This document shows positions 1-5,262 of a stretch of 5,822 nucleotides of DNA, in pieces. The translations under genes and the position numbers were made by a program. Origin of the DNA: Myxococcales bacterium (GTDB lineage Bacteria > Myxococcota_A > Bradymonadia > UBA4248); contig SFMP01000060.1 in the NCBI GenBank assembly GCA_004554395.1, forward strand, positions 1 through 5,822. The letters are read 5' to 3'. The notes beneath the pieces were generated by a model. It worked only from the letters and a program-made list of their open reading frames with translations. It was not told the DNA's origin and did not search any database. Numbering within the stretch: position 1 is the first letter of the stretch; the number at the start of each line of letters is the position of its first letter.

Positions 1-820
1 CAGAACACGGATTATATACATGATGCTCGTGAGGGAGCATATAACCGTCGTACCATGCTGTAGCCTCGGCGCGATCCATGTCAAACTTTTCGCATAGTGC
101 ATCGACCTCGTGGGGCAAGAAGCCAATATATCGTTCCAAGACTAATGGACGAATCATCGAAAATTCACGAAACTGATTCAACGACGATTGCGTGCTATAC
201 TTCTTGACGGGCAAGATACCCGTCATATAGACGAGCGCAACGCACTTATCCATATTTGCCTGTTTAAACAGGTCGCGTAGGAAATGAATCCACTCCGTTT
301 GCAATGATTCATCTTTAGGATAATAGCGGAATACGGCATCCCATTCGTCGATGACGAACACGAACTTCGCTCCAGTCTTCTCATTTACTTTGCGTAAAGC
401 CCTCACAAGCCCGATGTCCTTCAATCCATCGATGTCGGACCATTTTTCACATATTTCTTCGAGCACTTCTGCTTTTATGCGTTCAATAAATGCCTTTGGA
501 TCTTCACCATGCAAAAAGAACGACAGCAAATCCAATCCAATCACATCGTACTTGTTGATATGCGCTGCAAACGACGGATCGCGAGCGATTTCATAGGGGG
601 CAAACAATTCGCGCGAATCGCACGAGTTGTCGTAGTATGCTTGGATCGTTTGCGCTGCCACGGTCTTGCCAAAACGCCGCGCCCGACTTACGCATACATA
701 CCTACTATCGGTGTCGATCCACTCGTTGAGATATCCGATAATTCCCGTCTTATCGACGTATGTTTTGGGTTTTATAATCTGCTTAAAGCCCACATTTCCC
801 GGATTCAAAAAAATGCCCAT
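1..820 (-). CDS. AAA-ATPase-like protein of the AAA/PD-(D/E)XK nuclease family, N-terminal 273 residues (runs off the left edge)
   Basis: I translated this on the minus strand from 820 to the edge and found one open frame. It begins MGIFLNPGN and continues with YVDKTGII (21-28), a start typical of the AAA-ATPase-like family (Pfam AAA-ATPase_like, PF09820). The family's modified Walker A is SRARRFGKT (45-53) and Walker B is FVFVIDEWD (153-161). The family sensor block MTGILPVKKY is at 199-208, and WYDGY (256-260) usually precedes the YNP segment seen at the edge. Known relatives are about 500-580 residues and usually end in a PD-(D/E)XK nuclease-like domain, which here would lie outside the window. 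The start at 820 is chosen because GAGGAG lies about 6 nt upstream. An in-frame ATG at 838 lacks a clear ribosome site. The biological role of the family is poorly known; defence or mobile-element functions have been suggested. The family assignment is firm and the function is not. Confidence 0.88.
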   Translation of the reverse strand, partial: MGIFLNPGNVGFKQIIKPKTYVDKTGIIGYLNEWIDTDSRYVCVSRARRFGKTVAAQTIQAYYDNSCDSRELFAPYEIARDPSFAAHINKYDVIGLDLLSFFLHGEDPKAFIERIKAEVLEEICEKWSDIDGLKDIGLVRALRKVNEKTGAKFVFVIDEWDAVFRYYPKDESLQTEWIHFLRDLFKQANMDKCVALVYMTGILPVKKYSTQSSLNQFREFSMIRPLVLERYIGFLPHEVDALCEKFDMDRAEATAWYDGYMLPHEHHVYNPCS

Positions 821-839
821 CTCGCTCTCCTCGGTCATC

Positions 840-856
840 GTGTCGGGCTACGACAC
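840..856. promoter_or_regulatory. 6-bp inverted repeat in the leader of the AAA-ATPase gene
   Basis: GTGTCG (840-845) and CGACAC (851-856) flank a 5-nt loop. The repeat lies between the candidate promoter (879-907) and the start codon at 820, so it could be an operator or a leader hairpin. An arm of six bases is short enough to arise by chance. Confidence 0.3.
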
Positions 857-878
857 CCGCCAGACAGTAGTGGACGTC

Positions 879-907
879 ATTATAACGCATTGTTGAAGCA
901 TTGGCGA
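879..907 (-). promoter_or_regulatory. Candidate sigma-70-type promoter of the AAA-ATPase gene
   Basis: Read on the minus strand, TCGCCA (907-902, four of six matches to TTGACA) is followed after exactly 17 bp by a perfect TATAAT (884-879). Transcription would start near 872, giving a leader of about 50 nt before the start codon at 820. The perfect -10 and ideal spacing support the call; the -35 is only moderate. Confidence 0.55.
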
Positions 908-994
908 GGGTGGCAAAGTTTTGTGCCCCCCTTGCCAAATCGATCACACCATATCGCGTTTTCCCCTCCCCATTCGTGCGCCCCTCTCCCCCAA

Positions 995-1031
995 CTAGAC
1001 GCCAAGTGCACACGCAAATCCCGACGTCTAG
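995..1031. repeat. 7-bp inverted repeat downstream of the SIMPL gene
   Basis: CTAGACG (995-1001) and CGTCTAG (1025-1031) are perfect inverted copies around a 23-nt loop, 18 bp past the stop codon of the SIMPL gene. No T-tract follows on the minus strand, so it is not a classical intrinsic terminator. It may be a weak terminator or stabilise the mRNA end. The rest of 821-1048 holds only the AAA-gene promoter and leader and C-rich sequence without a gene. Confidence 0.3.
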
Positions 1032-1048
1032 CAGTGCAAAACGACTGA

Positions 1049-1792
1049 TTAATCTGTCAAAATGAACTCAACCGTCGTCACAACGCGCACGTTCTTTTTC
1101 TGTTCAAGACCTACGGTAGCATCGTTTATCGAAAACCAACCTTGTGTTGCCGTTCGAATCTTGCCGACTTTCGAGCCCGAATCGTTGGCGAATTGCTCGG
1201 CTGCCGCGCGTGCATTTTTCGTCGCCTCGCCTATCATCTCGGGTTTAATGCTATTGAGCGACGTGTATTCGTATCGAATCTGGCTATCGTAATCTTGCAA
1301 AACGGCGATATCTTGCCCCATCAAATCGAGCACATTGCTCTGTGCCGCCATCACGGCCGCCACATTGCTCGAACGAACCAATATCGTTTGGCGGGCAATA
1401 TAGGCGAATTTGGGCTTTTCGCCGCCGTAATAATTGAGCGCTGTGTCGTTAATCGACGGCGCTTGAACCGTATAATCGGCTTCGTTCAAACCATGCTTGA
1501 CGAGATATGCTTTGCTAATGGCAATTTTATCGACGATGTCTTTCTGCAAATCTTGGAGGTTATTCCCGCCAATGCTAAACGTCATCGGCCATACAGCCAA
1601 ATTCGCATCGACTTCGCGCTCGGCCAATCCTCGCACCGACACGACGCGATCGGGCTTGGCGATTGCCCCAAAATTGTTGGCTATCTTGCCAAATCCACCG
1701 GCCAGGATATACGCCGATGCGACGAGTGCCACACCCAATAACAAGCCCAATACAAAGCTCTTTCCAATCCCAAACGACTTCTTTTCACACAT
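1049..1792 (-). CDS. SIMPL (DUF541) domain protein with an N-terminal membrane anchor
   Basis: The product is 247 residues, a usual length for the family. A basic, lysine-containing start (residues 1-11) is followed by one hydrophobic segment at about 12-33, FVLGLLLGVALVASAYIL, which is an uncleaved anchor or signal peptide. The SIMPL domain begins with VVSVRGLAEREVDANLAVW (about 49-67) and runs to the C-terminus, ending TTVEFILTD. The name comes from a mouse protein that interacts with a kinase; bacterial members are periplasmic or membrane-anchored and mostly uncharacterised, and some are linked to envelope or oxidative stress. The start at 1792 is supported by AAGGAG (complement of 1798-1803) with 5-nt spacing. 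The gene is divergent from asnA. I see no convincing -35/-10 pair: CATAAT (complement of 1881-1886) is the best -10. It is separated from the AAA-ATPase gene by 228 bp with its own promoter, so the two are probably separate units. Confidence 0.9.
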   Translation of the reverse strand: MCEKKSFGIGKSFVLGLLLGVALVASAYILAGGFGKIANNFGAIAKPDRVVSVRGLAEREVDANLAVWPMTFSIGGNNLQDLQKDIVDKIAISKAYLVKHGLNEADYTVQAPSINDTALNYYGGEKPKFAYIARQTILVRSSNVAAVMAAQSNVLDLMGQDIAVLQDYDSQIRYEYTSLNSIKPEMIGEATKNARAAAEQFANDSGSKVGKIRTATQGWFSINDATVGLEQKKNVRVVTTVEFILTD

Positions 1793-1828
1793 AACAACTC
1801 CTTTTCAAACCATGCGAAACGCGGGTCT

Positions 1829-1850
1829 ATCGTCTGCACACGACGACGAT
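1829..1850. repeat. Short inverted repeat in the leader of the SIMPL gene
   Basis: ATCGTC (1829-1834) and GACGAT (1845-1850) are inverted copies. A shifted pairing, TCGTC (1830-1834) with GACGA (1842-1846), leaves a 7-nt loop. It lies 37 bp or more upstream of the SIMPL start codon. A role is not shown by the sequence, and chance is possible. Confidence 0.2.
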
Positions 1851-1875
1851 TTGCCAGCCCGCATTCCGCCACCTA

Positions 1876-1911
1876 TTCGCAATTATGGTGCCATATTTCG
1901 CAATTAATTGC
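1876..1911. promoter_or_regulatory. Candidate operator region of asnA: two 10-bp direct repeats 21 bp apart, plus a 12-bp palindrome
   Basis: TTCGCAATTA occurs at 1876-1885 and again at 1897-1906, so the copies lie on the same face of the helix two turns apart. The second copy runs into the perfect palindrome GCAATTAATTGC (1900-1911), which fills the promoter spacer just before the -10. Between them is TATGG-TG-CCATA (1884-1895), overlapping the -35. A repressor bound here would block the asnA promoter and could also affect the divergent SIMPL gene. In E. coli asnA is controlled by the Lrp-family protein AsnC; whether a relative acts here is unknown. Confidence 0.5.
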
Positions 1912-1917
1912 TATAAA
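1888..1917 (+). promoter_or_regulatory. Candidate sigma-70-type promoter of asnA
   Basis: GTGCCA (1888-1893, four of six -35 matches) is followed after 18 bp by TATAAA (1912-1917, five of six -10 matches). Transcription would begin near 1924, leaving a leader of about 50 nt. That leader contains a small hairpin, TGGC-GAC-GCCA (1940-1950), and the ribosome site AAGGA (1964-1968), 5 nt before the start codon. Confidence 0.5.
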
Positions 1918-1973
1918 TTGCACTCCAAGTCACCCGTGGTGGCGACGCCATTCCCTCAAACACAAGGAACACC

Positions 1974-2984
1974 ATGAGCGAAACACTCATCCTCCCGCAA
2001 AACTACACAGCCATACTCGATCGAAAGCGCACCCAACAGGCGATCAAATTCCTCAAAGACTCTTTCGAACGCGAACTCGCCAAAGCCCTACACCTCGACC
2101 GCGTCAGCGCCCCCCTCTTCGTCCACCCCAACTCGGGTCTCAACGACAACCTCAACGGCGTCGAACGCCCCGTCCAATTCGACGTCGCCAACAGCGACGA
2201 AACGCTCGAAATCGTCCACTCACTCGCCAAATGGAAGCGACAAGCACTCGCAGAATACGGCTACACCGCCGGAGAGGGCATCTACACCGACATGAACGCC
2301 ATCCGCCGCGACGAAACTCCCGACAATCTCCACTCCATCTACGTCGATCAATGGGACTGGGAACGCGTCATTTCCCCCACCGAACGCACCACCGAAACGC
2401 TACACACCATCGTCCAACGCATCTGGTCGTCGATCAAATCCGTCGAATGGCTCCTCTGTAACCGCTTCCCCGAAATCAAACCCGAACTCCCCAACGAAAT
2501 CGCCTTCATCACATCGCAAGAACTCCTCGACCGCTACCCCACACTCGCACCGAAACAGCGCGAAAACGCCATCGCTCGCGAAAAAGGCGCCATCTTCATC
2601 GCACAAATCGGCAAAACGCTCTCCGACGGCACAAAACACGACGGTCGCGCCCCCGACTACGACGACTGGGAACTCAACGGCGACATACTCGTCTGGTACG
2701 CCCCACTCCAATGCGCCATCGAACTCTCGAGCATGGGCATCCGCGTCGACCCGACAACGCTCATGCGCCAACTCCAAGCCGCCCACTGCACCGAACGCGC
2801 CCGCCTCCCCTTCCACCGAAAACTACGCGACGACCAACTCCCACAAACCATCGGCGGCGGCATCGGCCAATCACGCCTCTGCCTCGTACTCCTCAAAAAA
2901 GCCCACATCGGCGAAGTCCAAGCCAGCTTCTGGCCCGAATCGATGCGCAAAACGTGCAAAAATGCAGGCATCCACCTACTCTAA
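1974..2984 (+). CDS. asnA: Aspartate--ammonia ligase (ammonia-dependent asparagine synthetase AsnA)
   Basis: AsnA makes asparagine from aspartate, ammonia and ATP in the cytoplasm through an aspartyl-AMP intermediate; the fold is that of class II aminoacyl-tRNA synthetases. The 336-residue product matches the length of E. coli AsnA (330) and aligns with it from memory over its whole length. Conserved blocks include VHSLAKWKRQ (81-90), AGEGIYTDM (99-107), HSIYVDQWDWERV (120-132, motif 2 region), HDGRAPDYDDW (222-232), LNGDILVW (234-241), ELSSMGIRVD (250-259) and the motif 3 signature GGGIGQSR (294-301), whose arginine contacts the nucleotide. The start is set by AAGGA (1964-1968) with 5-nt spacing. 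It stands alone in the plus orientation, divergent from the SIMPL gene and convergent with gdhA. Codon use is striking: every leucine codon I read is CTC or CTA, and third positions are mostly C or A, unlike its neighbours. Confidence 0.98.
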   Translation: MSETLILPQNYTAILDRKRTQQAIKFLKDSFERELAKALHLDRVSAPLFVHPNSGLNDNLNGVERPVQFDVANSDETLEIVHSLAKWKRQALAEYGYTAGEGIYTDMNAIRRDETPDNLHSIYVDQWDWERVISPTERTTETLHTIVQRIWSSIKSVEWLLCNRFPEIKPELPNEIAFITSQELLDRYPTLAPKQRENAIAREKGAIFIAQIGKTLSDGTKHDGRAPDYDDWELNGDILVWYAPLQCAIELSSMGIRVDPTTLMRQLQAAHCTERARLPFHRKLRDDQLPQTIGGGIGQSRLCLVLLKKAHIGEVQASFWPESMRKTCKNAGIHLL

Positions 2985-3030
2985 CCCGCCACACGCGCCG
3001 CATTCGCCTTGCCTACAAGCCCCCCAGCCC

Positions 3031-3057
3031 TCGCAACCGCGACGATGATTTATTTTT
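3031..3057 (+). terminator. Weak terminator-like hairpin after asnA
   Basis: TCGC (3031-3034) pairs with GCGA (3039-3042) around a 4-nt loop. It is followed at some distance by the T-rich ATTTATTTTT (3048-3057). The stem is only four pairs and the T-tract is not adjacent, so this is a weak candidate. The hairpin with an eight-T tract at 3242-3281 is better. Confidence 0.2.
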
Positions 3058-3060
3058 GTC

Positions 3061-3269
3061 GCGCTATTGCCCTTGGCAATACGCGCTCTTGTGCTCGCGC
3101 CTTGCCGCTGGGGCGGCAAAGCGCTACGCGTTTCGCCCTATTTCGCTACGCTCAATACGGGCTCTTGTCGCGCTATTGCCTTTGGCAATACGCGCTTTTA
3201 TCGCCCTATCTCGCCCGTTGGGCTCAATACGGGCTCTTGTCGCGCTATTTCGCTGCGCTCAATACGCGC
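3061..3269. repeat. Array of six hairpins with compensating stem changes
   Basis: The hairpins are at 3061-3086, 3097-3124, 3135-3162, 3170-3195, 3203-3234 and 3242-3269. Five of them (all except 3097-3124) share the plan outer stem, TATT, variable centre, AATA, unpaired C, outer stem. The outer stem is GCGC/GCGC in the first, fourth and sixth, and GCCC/GGGC in the third and fifth, so both sides change together. The centre is a stem TTGCC-yTT-GGCAA in the first and fourth, GCCC-GTT-GGGC in the fifth, and a shorter TCGC-TnC-GCTC form in the third and sixth. The second hairpin has stem TTGCCGC/GCGGCAA and outer GCGC/GCGC. The last four are joined by 7-nt linkers TCTTGTC, TTTTATC and TCTTGTC. 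The array resembles REP/BIME-type intergenic repeats in layout, but I do not recognise the family. The window alone does not show which strand, if any, is transcribed. Confidence 0.85.
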
Positions 3270-3281
3270 TCTCTTTTTTTT
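3242..3281 (+). terminator. Probable intrinsic terminator for asnA (last hairpin of the array)
   Basis: The sixth hairpin pairs GCGC (3242-3245) and TATT (3246-3249) with AATA (3261-3264) and GCGC (3266-3269). It is followed by TCTC and eight Ts (3274-3281). On the plus strand this has the form of a rho-independent terminator, about 260 bp after the asnA stop. The T-run is also the left end of element A, so the two structures share sequence. Confidence 0.5.
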
Positions 3282-3396
3282 GCCAGTTTGCACATCTACT
3301 GCGTCAGCGTCGCCCCGCTGGCGGCGGGAACGTACCTTAGTACGACCCCTTGCCCTCGGGCTAGCTTCCTTGTATCTGCATCAAACCGACAAAAAA
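3274..3396 (+). repeat. Element A: 123-bp repeat with 15-bp imperfect inverted ends, next to the gdh stop codon
   Basis: The left end TTTTTTGCCAGTTTG (3276-3290) is an inverted copy of the right end CAAACCGACAAAAAA (3382-3396) at 13 of 15 positions. The two mismatches would be G-U wobbles in RNA copied from the minus strand. Three internal blocks are shared with element B at 5610-5736 in opposite orientation: CTACTGCGTCAGC (3296-3308), GGGAACGTAC (3326-3335) and GCTTCCTTGTATCTGCATC (3364-3382). Inside, CGTAC-CTTA-GTACG (3331-3344) is a hairpin. The element codes for no protein. It resembles a MITE or a large structured intergenic repeat. Its orientation here is arbitrary. Confidence 0.75.
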
Positions 3397-3403
3397 TCGG
3401 TTT
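3383..3403. terminator. 7-bp hairpin just past the gdhA stop, possible transcription end
   Basis: AAACCGA (3383-3389) pairs with TCGGTTT (3397-3403) around a 7-nt loop, 7 bp beyond the stop codon of gdhA. On the plus strand it is followed by a short T-rich end (to 3404). On the minus strand, the direction of gdhA, no T-tract follows, but the loop carries six Ts. The hairpin competes for bases with the long inverted ends of element A. It may end or stabilise the gdhA mRNA. Confidence 0.35.
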
Positions 3404-3410
3404 TGTAGCC

Positions 3411-4694
3411 CTATTTCACAGCCCAACCGCGTCCGACGCAAGCATTCGCAACTCGGTCGATGGCGATCATATAGGCAGCATCGCGCATATAAACGCCTTT
3501 GTCTTTGGCCATTTCGCAAACTTTGCGGAACGCCGATGCCATTTTCATATCGAGTTTTTCGAGGACTTCTTCTTTTTCCCAGAAGTAATTCATGTTGCAC
3601 TGGACCTGCTCGAAATACGAACACGTCACGCCGCCGGCATTGCACAAGAAATCGGGAATGACGAAGATGTCGCGTTTTTGAATCTCGACATCCGCCTCGG
3701 GCGTCGTCGGACCATTCGCTCCCTCGGCAATGACTTTGACATGCGACGAAATCTTCGACACATTGTCGCCATTGATCTGATTTTCGAGCGCCGCTGGAAT
3801 CAAAATGTCGACGTCTTGCTCGATCCAAGCATCGCCATCGAGAACTTCATAACCGAGCTCTCGCGCCTTTTCGCGATCGATCGAACCGAATCTGTCCGAA
3901 ATCCCCTTCAATTCTACGATATCGACGCCACTGGCTCGCTTAAACGCATGCGACTGCTTATCGGTGTTGTCCCAACACGAAACGCAAATGATCTTGCCGC
4001 CCAATTTCGTATAGCGTTCGCACGCATAATACGCCACATTGCCAAAACCTTGAATCGATGCCGTCGTCTTCGCAATGTCGATGCCAAGCATCTTGAGCGC
4101 TTCGTGCAACGTACAAATGACGCCATAACCCGTAGCCTCGGTGCGACCTAGCGATCCGCCGCTCCCGACGGGTTTGCCCGTAATAAACCCCGGATACCGC
4201 CCATGATGAAGCGTTTCGTATTCATCGAGCATCCAAAGCATGTGTTGGCCATTCGTCATCATATCGGGCGCTGGAACGTCTAAAAACGGTCCGACTTCGG
4301 TCGAAAGTGCTCGAACCCATGCACGGCAAAGGCGTTCTTGCTCCGTCATCGACAATTCATGCGGATCGCAATCGATACCACCTTTGCCACCGCCCAACGG
4401 GATATCGACGACAGAACACTTCCACGTCATCCACGTGGCCAATGCTCGTACCGTATCGACTGTTTCGCCTGGGAAAAACCGAATTCCGCCTTTGCAAGGC
4501 CCGCGACCGTCGTTGTGTTGCACGCGATAACCACGAAATACCCGCATCGAACCATCGTCCATCCGGATCGGTAAACTCACGACATACTCGCGCATCGGAA
4601 CGCGAAGCAACGATCGAATGCTCTCGCTTAGACCCAACTTCTCAGCGACGCCATCAAACTGCTGCTGTGCCATTTCAAAGGGATTGAACGCCAT
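3411..4694 (-). CDS. gdhA: Glutamate dehydrogenase (hexameric Glu/Leu/Phe/Val dehydrogenase family)
   Basis: The enzyme interconverts glutamate and 2-oxoglutarate plus ammonia with NAD(P)+ in the cytoplasm. The 427-residue product has the length of small hexameric GDHs. The N-terminal substrate domain shows GPCKGGIRF (65-73, Lys68 for the glutamate carboxylate), Lys92, PLGGGKGG (99-106, catalytic Lys104) and PAPDM (141-145, Asp144). These match Lys89, Lys113, Lys125 and Asp165 of the Clostridium symbiosum enzyme. The Rossmann domain follows with GFGNVA (216-221), and NAGGVTCSYFEQVQ (352-365) is the conserved C-terminal block. After the second dinucleotide-fold strand it reads VSCWDNTDK (238-246), a variant I associate with some anaerobe GDHs. 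Coenzyme preference is therefore not called. The start at 4694 has AAAGG almost adjacent and AGGAG 10 nt upstream. Two candidate promoters lie upstream, at 4781-4810 and 4997-5024. A catabolic versus assimilatory role cannot be decided here. Confidence 0.97.
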   Translation of the reverse strand: MAFNPFEMAQQQFDGVAEKLGLSESIRSLLRVPMREYVVSLPIRMDDGSMRVFRGYRVQHNDGRGPCKGGIRFFPGETVDTVRALATWMTWKCSVVDIPLGGGKGGIDCDPHELSMTEQERLCRAWVRALSTEVGPFLDVPAPDMMTNGQHMLWMLDEYETLHHGRYPGFITGKPVGSGGSLGRTEATGYGVICTLHEALKMLGIDIAKTTASIQGFGNVAYYACERYTKLGGKIICVSCWDNTDKQSHAFKRASGVDIVELKGISDRFGSIDREKARELGYEVLDGDAWIEQDVDILIPAALENQINGDNVSKISSHVKVIAEGANGPTTPEADVEIQKRDIFVIPDFLCNAGGVTCSYFEQVQCNMNYFWEKEEVLEKLDMKMASAFRKVCEMAKDKGVYMRDAAYMIAIDRVANACVGRGWAVK

Positions 4695-4756
4695 ATCCTT
4701 TCATCTCCTGTCCTTGCGATTTCAAACATTTTCTACACCACGCGAAAACCCATCAT

Positions 4757-4778
4757 CGCGATTTGTTGTCCAGTCGCG
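4757..4778. repeat. 5-bp inverted repeat in the gdhA leader
   Basis: CGCGA (4757-4761) and TCGCG (4774-4778) are inverted copies with 12 nt between. If the proximal gdhA promoter at 4781-4810 is used, this would be the first structure in the transcript. The arm is short and its significance is uncertain. Confidence 0.25.
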
Positions 4779-4780
4779 TC

Positions 4781-4810
4781 CTTGTAACACCCCCACAATG
4801 GGTTTGACAA
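4781..4810 (-). promoter_or_regulatory. Candidate proximal promoter of gdhA
   Basis: On the minus strand, TTGTCA (4810-4805, five of six matches) is followed after 18 bp by TACAAG (4786-4781, four of six). A run of eight As on the minus strand (4840-4833) lies about 25 bp upstream of the -35 and could act as an UP-like element. The leader would be about 80 nt. Confidence 0.4.
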
Positions 4811-4867
4811 TACCGTAATCGCTACCATTGACTTTTTTTTCGATTATCAAGCATACATCTATCCTAG

Positions 4868-4955
4868 CATTACCCACATAATCACACACAAAACCATATC
4901 ACTTATACACACATATATATCACCACTTTCACCTACATCACCCCACAAACACTAC
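4868..4955. other. 88-nt tract without a single G on the plus strand
   Basis: From 4868 to 4955 the plus strand contains only A, C and T, built largely of CA, AT and CC steps. A gdhA transcript started at the distal promoter would therefore carry an 88-nt segment free of C and of Watson-Crick G-C pairing within itself. No gene is present. Confidence 0.8.
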
Positions 4956-4996
4956 GCCAGCATCAACACCGGTGAGACATGTGTTACATTCTGATA

Positions 4997-5024
4997 ATTA
5001 TAATTTACAAATCATACATTTCAA
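4997..5024 (-). promoter_or_regulatory. Candidate distal promoter of gdhA
   Basis: On the minus strand, TTGAAA (5024-5019, five of six -35 matches) is followed after 16 bp by a perfect TATAAT (5002-4997). It is the best-scoring promoter-like pair in the intergenic region. It points at gdhA and would give a leader of about 300 nt crossing the G-free tract. The AT-rich context raises the chance of a false match. Confidence 0.5.
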
Positions 5025-5044
5025 TCAACAATACATAAGAAAAC

Positions 5045-5050
5045 TATAAT
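5045..5050 (+). promoter_or_regulatory. Isolated TATAAT on the plus strand
   Basis: A perfect -10 hexamer is present, but no acceptable -35 lies 16-19 bp upstream and there is no extended TG motif. If active it would start a plus-strand RNA near 5057 that carries the hairpins at 5084-5106 and 5124-5135. Confidence 0.2.
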
Positions 5051-5083
5051 TCAAATCATATCCCCAATTATCAAGTCATACGC

Positions 5084-5135
5084 CCCTGCGCCTATCTTGC
5101 GTAGGGAAATGCTGAAAAATGGCGAGTGAAAACTC
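5084..5135 (+). other. Two adjacent hairpins that fold best as plus-strand RNA
   Basis: CCCTGCGC (5084-5091) pairs over all eight positions with GCGTAGGG (5099-5106) around a 7-nt loop; one pair is a G-U wobble that exists only in plus-strand RNA. GAGT-GAAA-ACTC (5124-5135) is a 4-bp hairpin capped by a GNRA tetraloop, again only in the plus sense. They may belong to a small RNA or be intergenic repeats. I recognise no RNA family. Confidence 0.3.
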
Positions 5136-5262
5136 AATGGCCTAAGTCATACATTTGTCGATTTTCATTCCATTCGTATATACAGAACTAGGAAGAACAA
5201 CACAGAAACTAATCATTCGGTGTAGAATATGACGAAAAACATATTTTTATGATGTTTATTCG

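Larger units (their letters stand above)
4842..5156 (-). promoter_or_regulatory. Five degenerate GTATGA-type boxes upstream of gdhA
   Basis: On the minus strand the consensus is roughly GTATGAYTTGATAATT. The TCATAC/TCATAT cores on the plus strand are at 5012-5017, 5056-5061, 5076-5081 and 5147-5152. A diverged copy, ATTATCAAGCATACAT, lies at 4843-4858. The pair at 5056 and 5076 is spaced 20 bp and shares TCAARTCATAY plus a following CCCC. The copy at 5012 sits in the spacer of the distal gdhA promoter. This suggests binding sites for a regulator of gdhA. In an AT-rich region some matches may be chance. Confidence 0.4.

Noticed and set aside
509..1048. 179-codon plus-strand open frame
   Set aside because: It lies largely antisense to the AAA-ATPase frame, has no recognisable domain or ribosome site, and its translation looks like a shadow of the real gene.
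1142..1741. 199-codon plus-strand open frame
   Set aside because: It lies wholly antisense to the SIMPL gene, which has a clear domain and ribosome site.
2711..3340. 209-codon plus-strand open frame across the asnA end and hairpin array
   Set aside because: It overlaps asnA in another frame, is proline/arginine-rich from C-rich codons, and then reads the repeats.
3274..3396. Integron attC site
   Set aside because: Size and inverted ends fit loosely, but I see no RYYYAAC/GTTRRRY core pair and no cassette arrangement.
3009..4151. 380-codon plus-strand open frame
   Set aside because: It begins in the hairpin array and continues antisense through gdhA. The repetitive early translation comes from the hairpins and the rest is the complement of a well-recognised enzyme.
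4870..5250. tRNA gene in the gene-free region
   Set aside because: No cloverleaf, T-loop GTTCRA or acceptor pairing was found on either strand.
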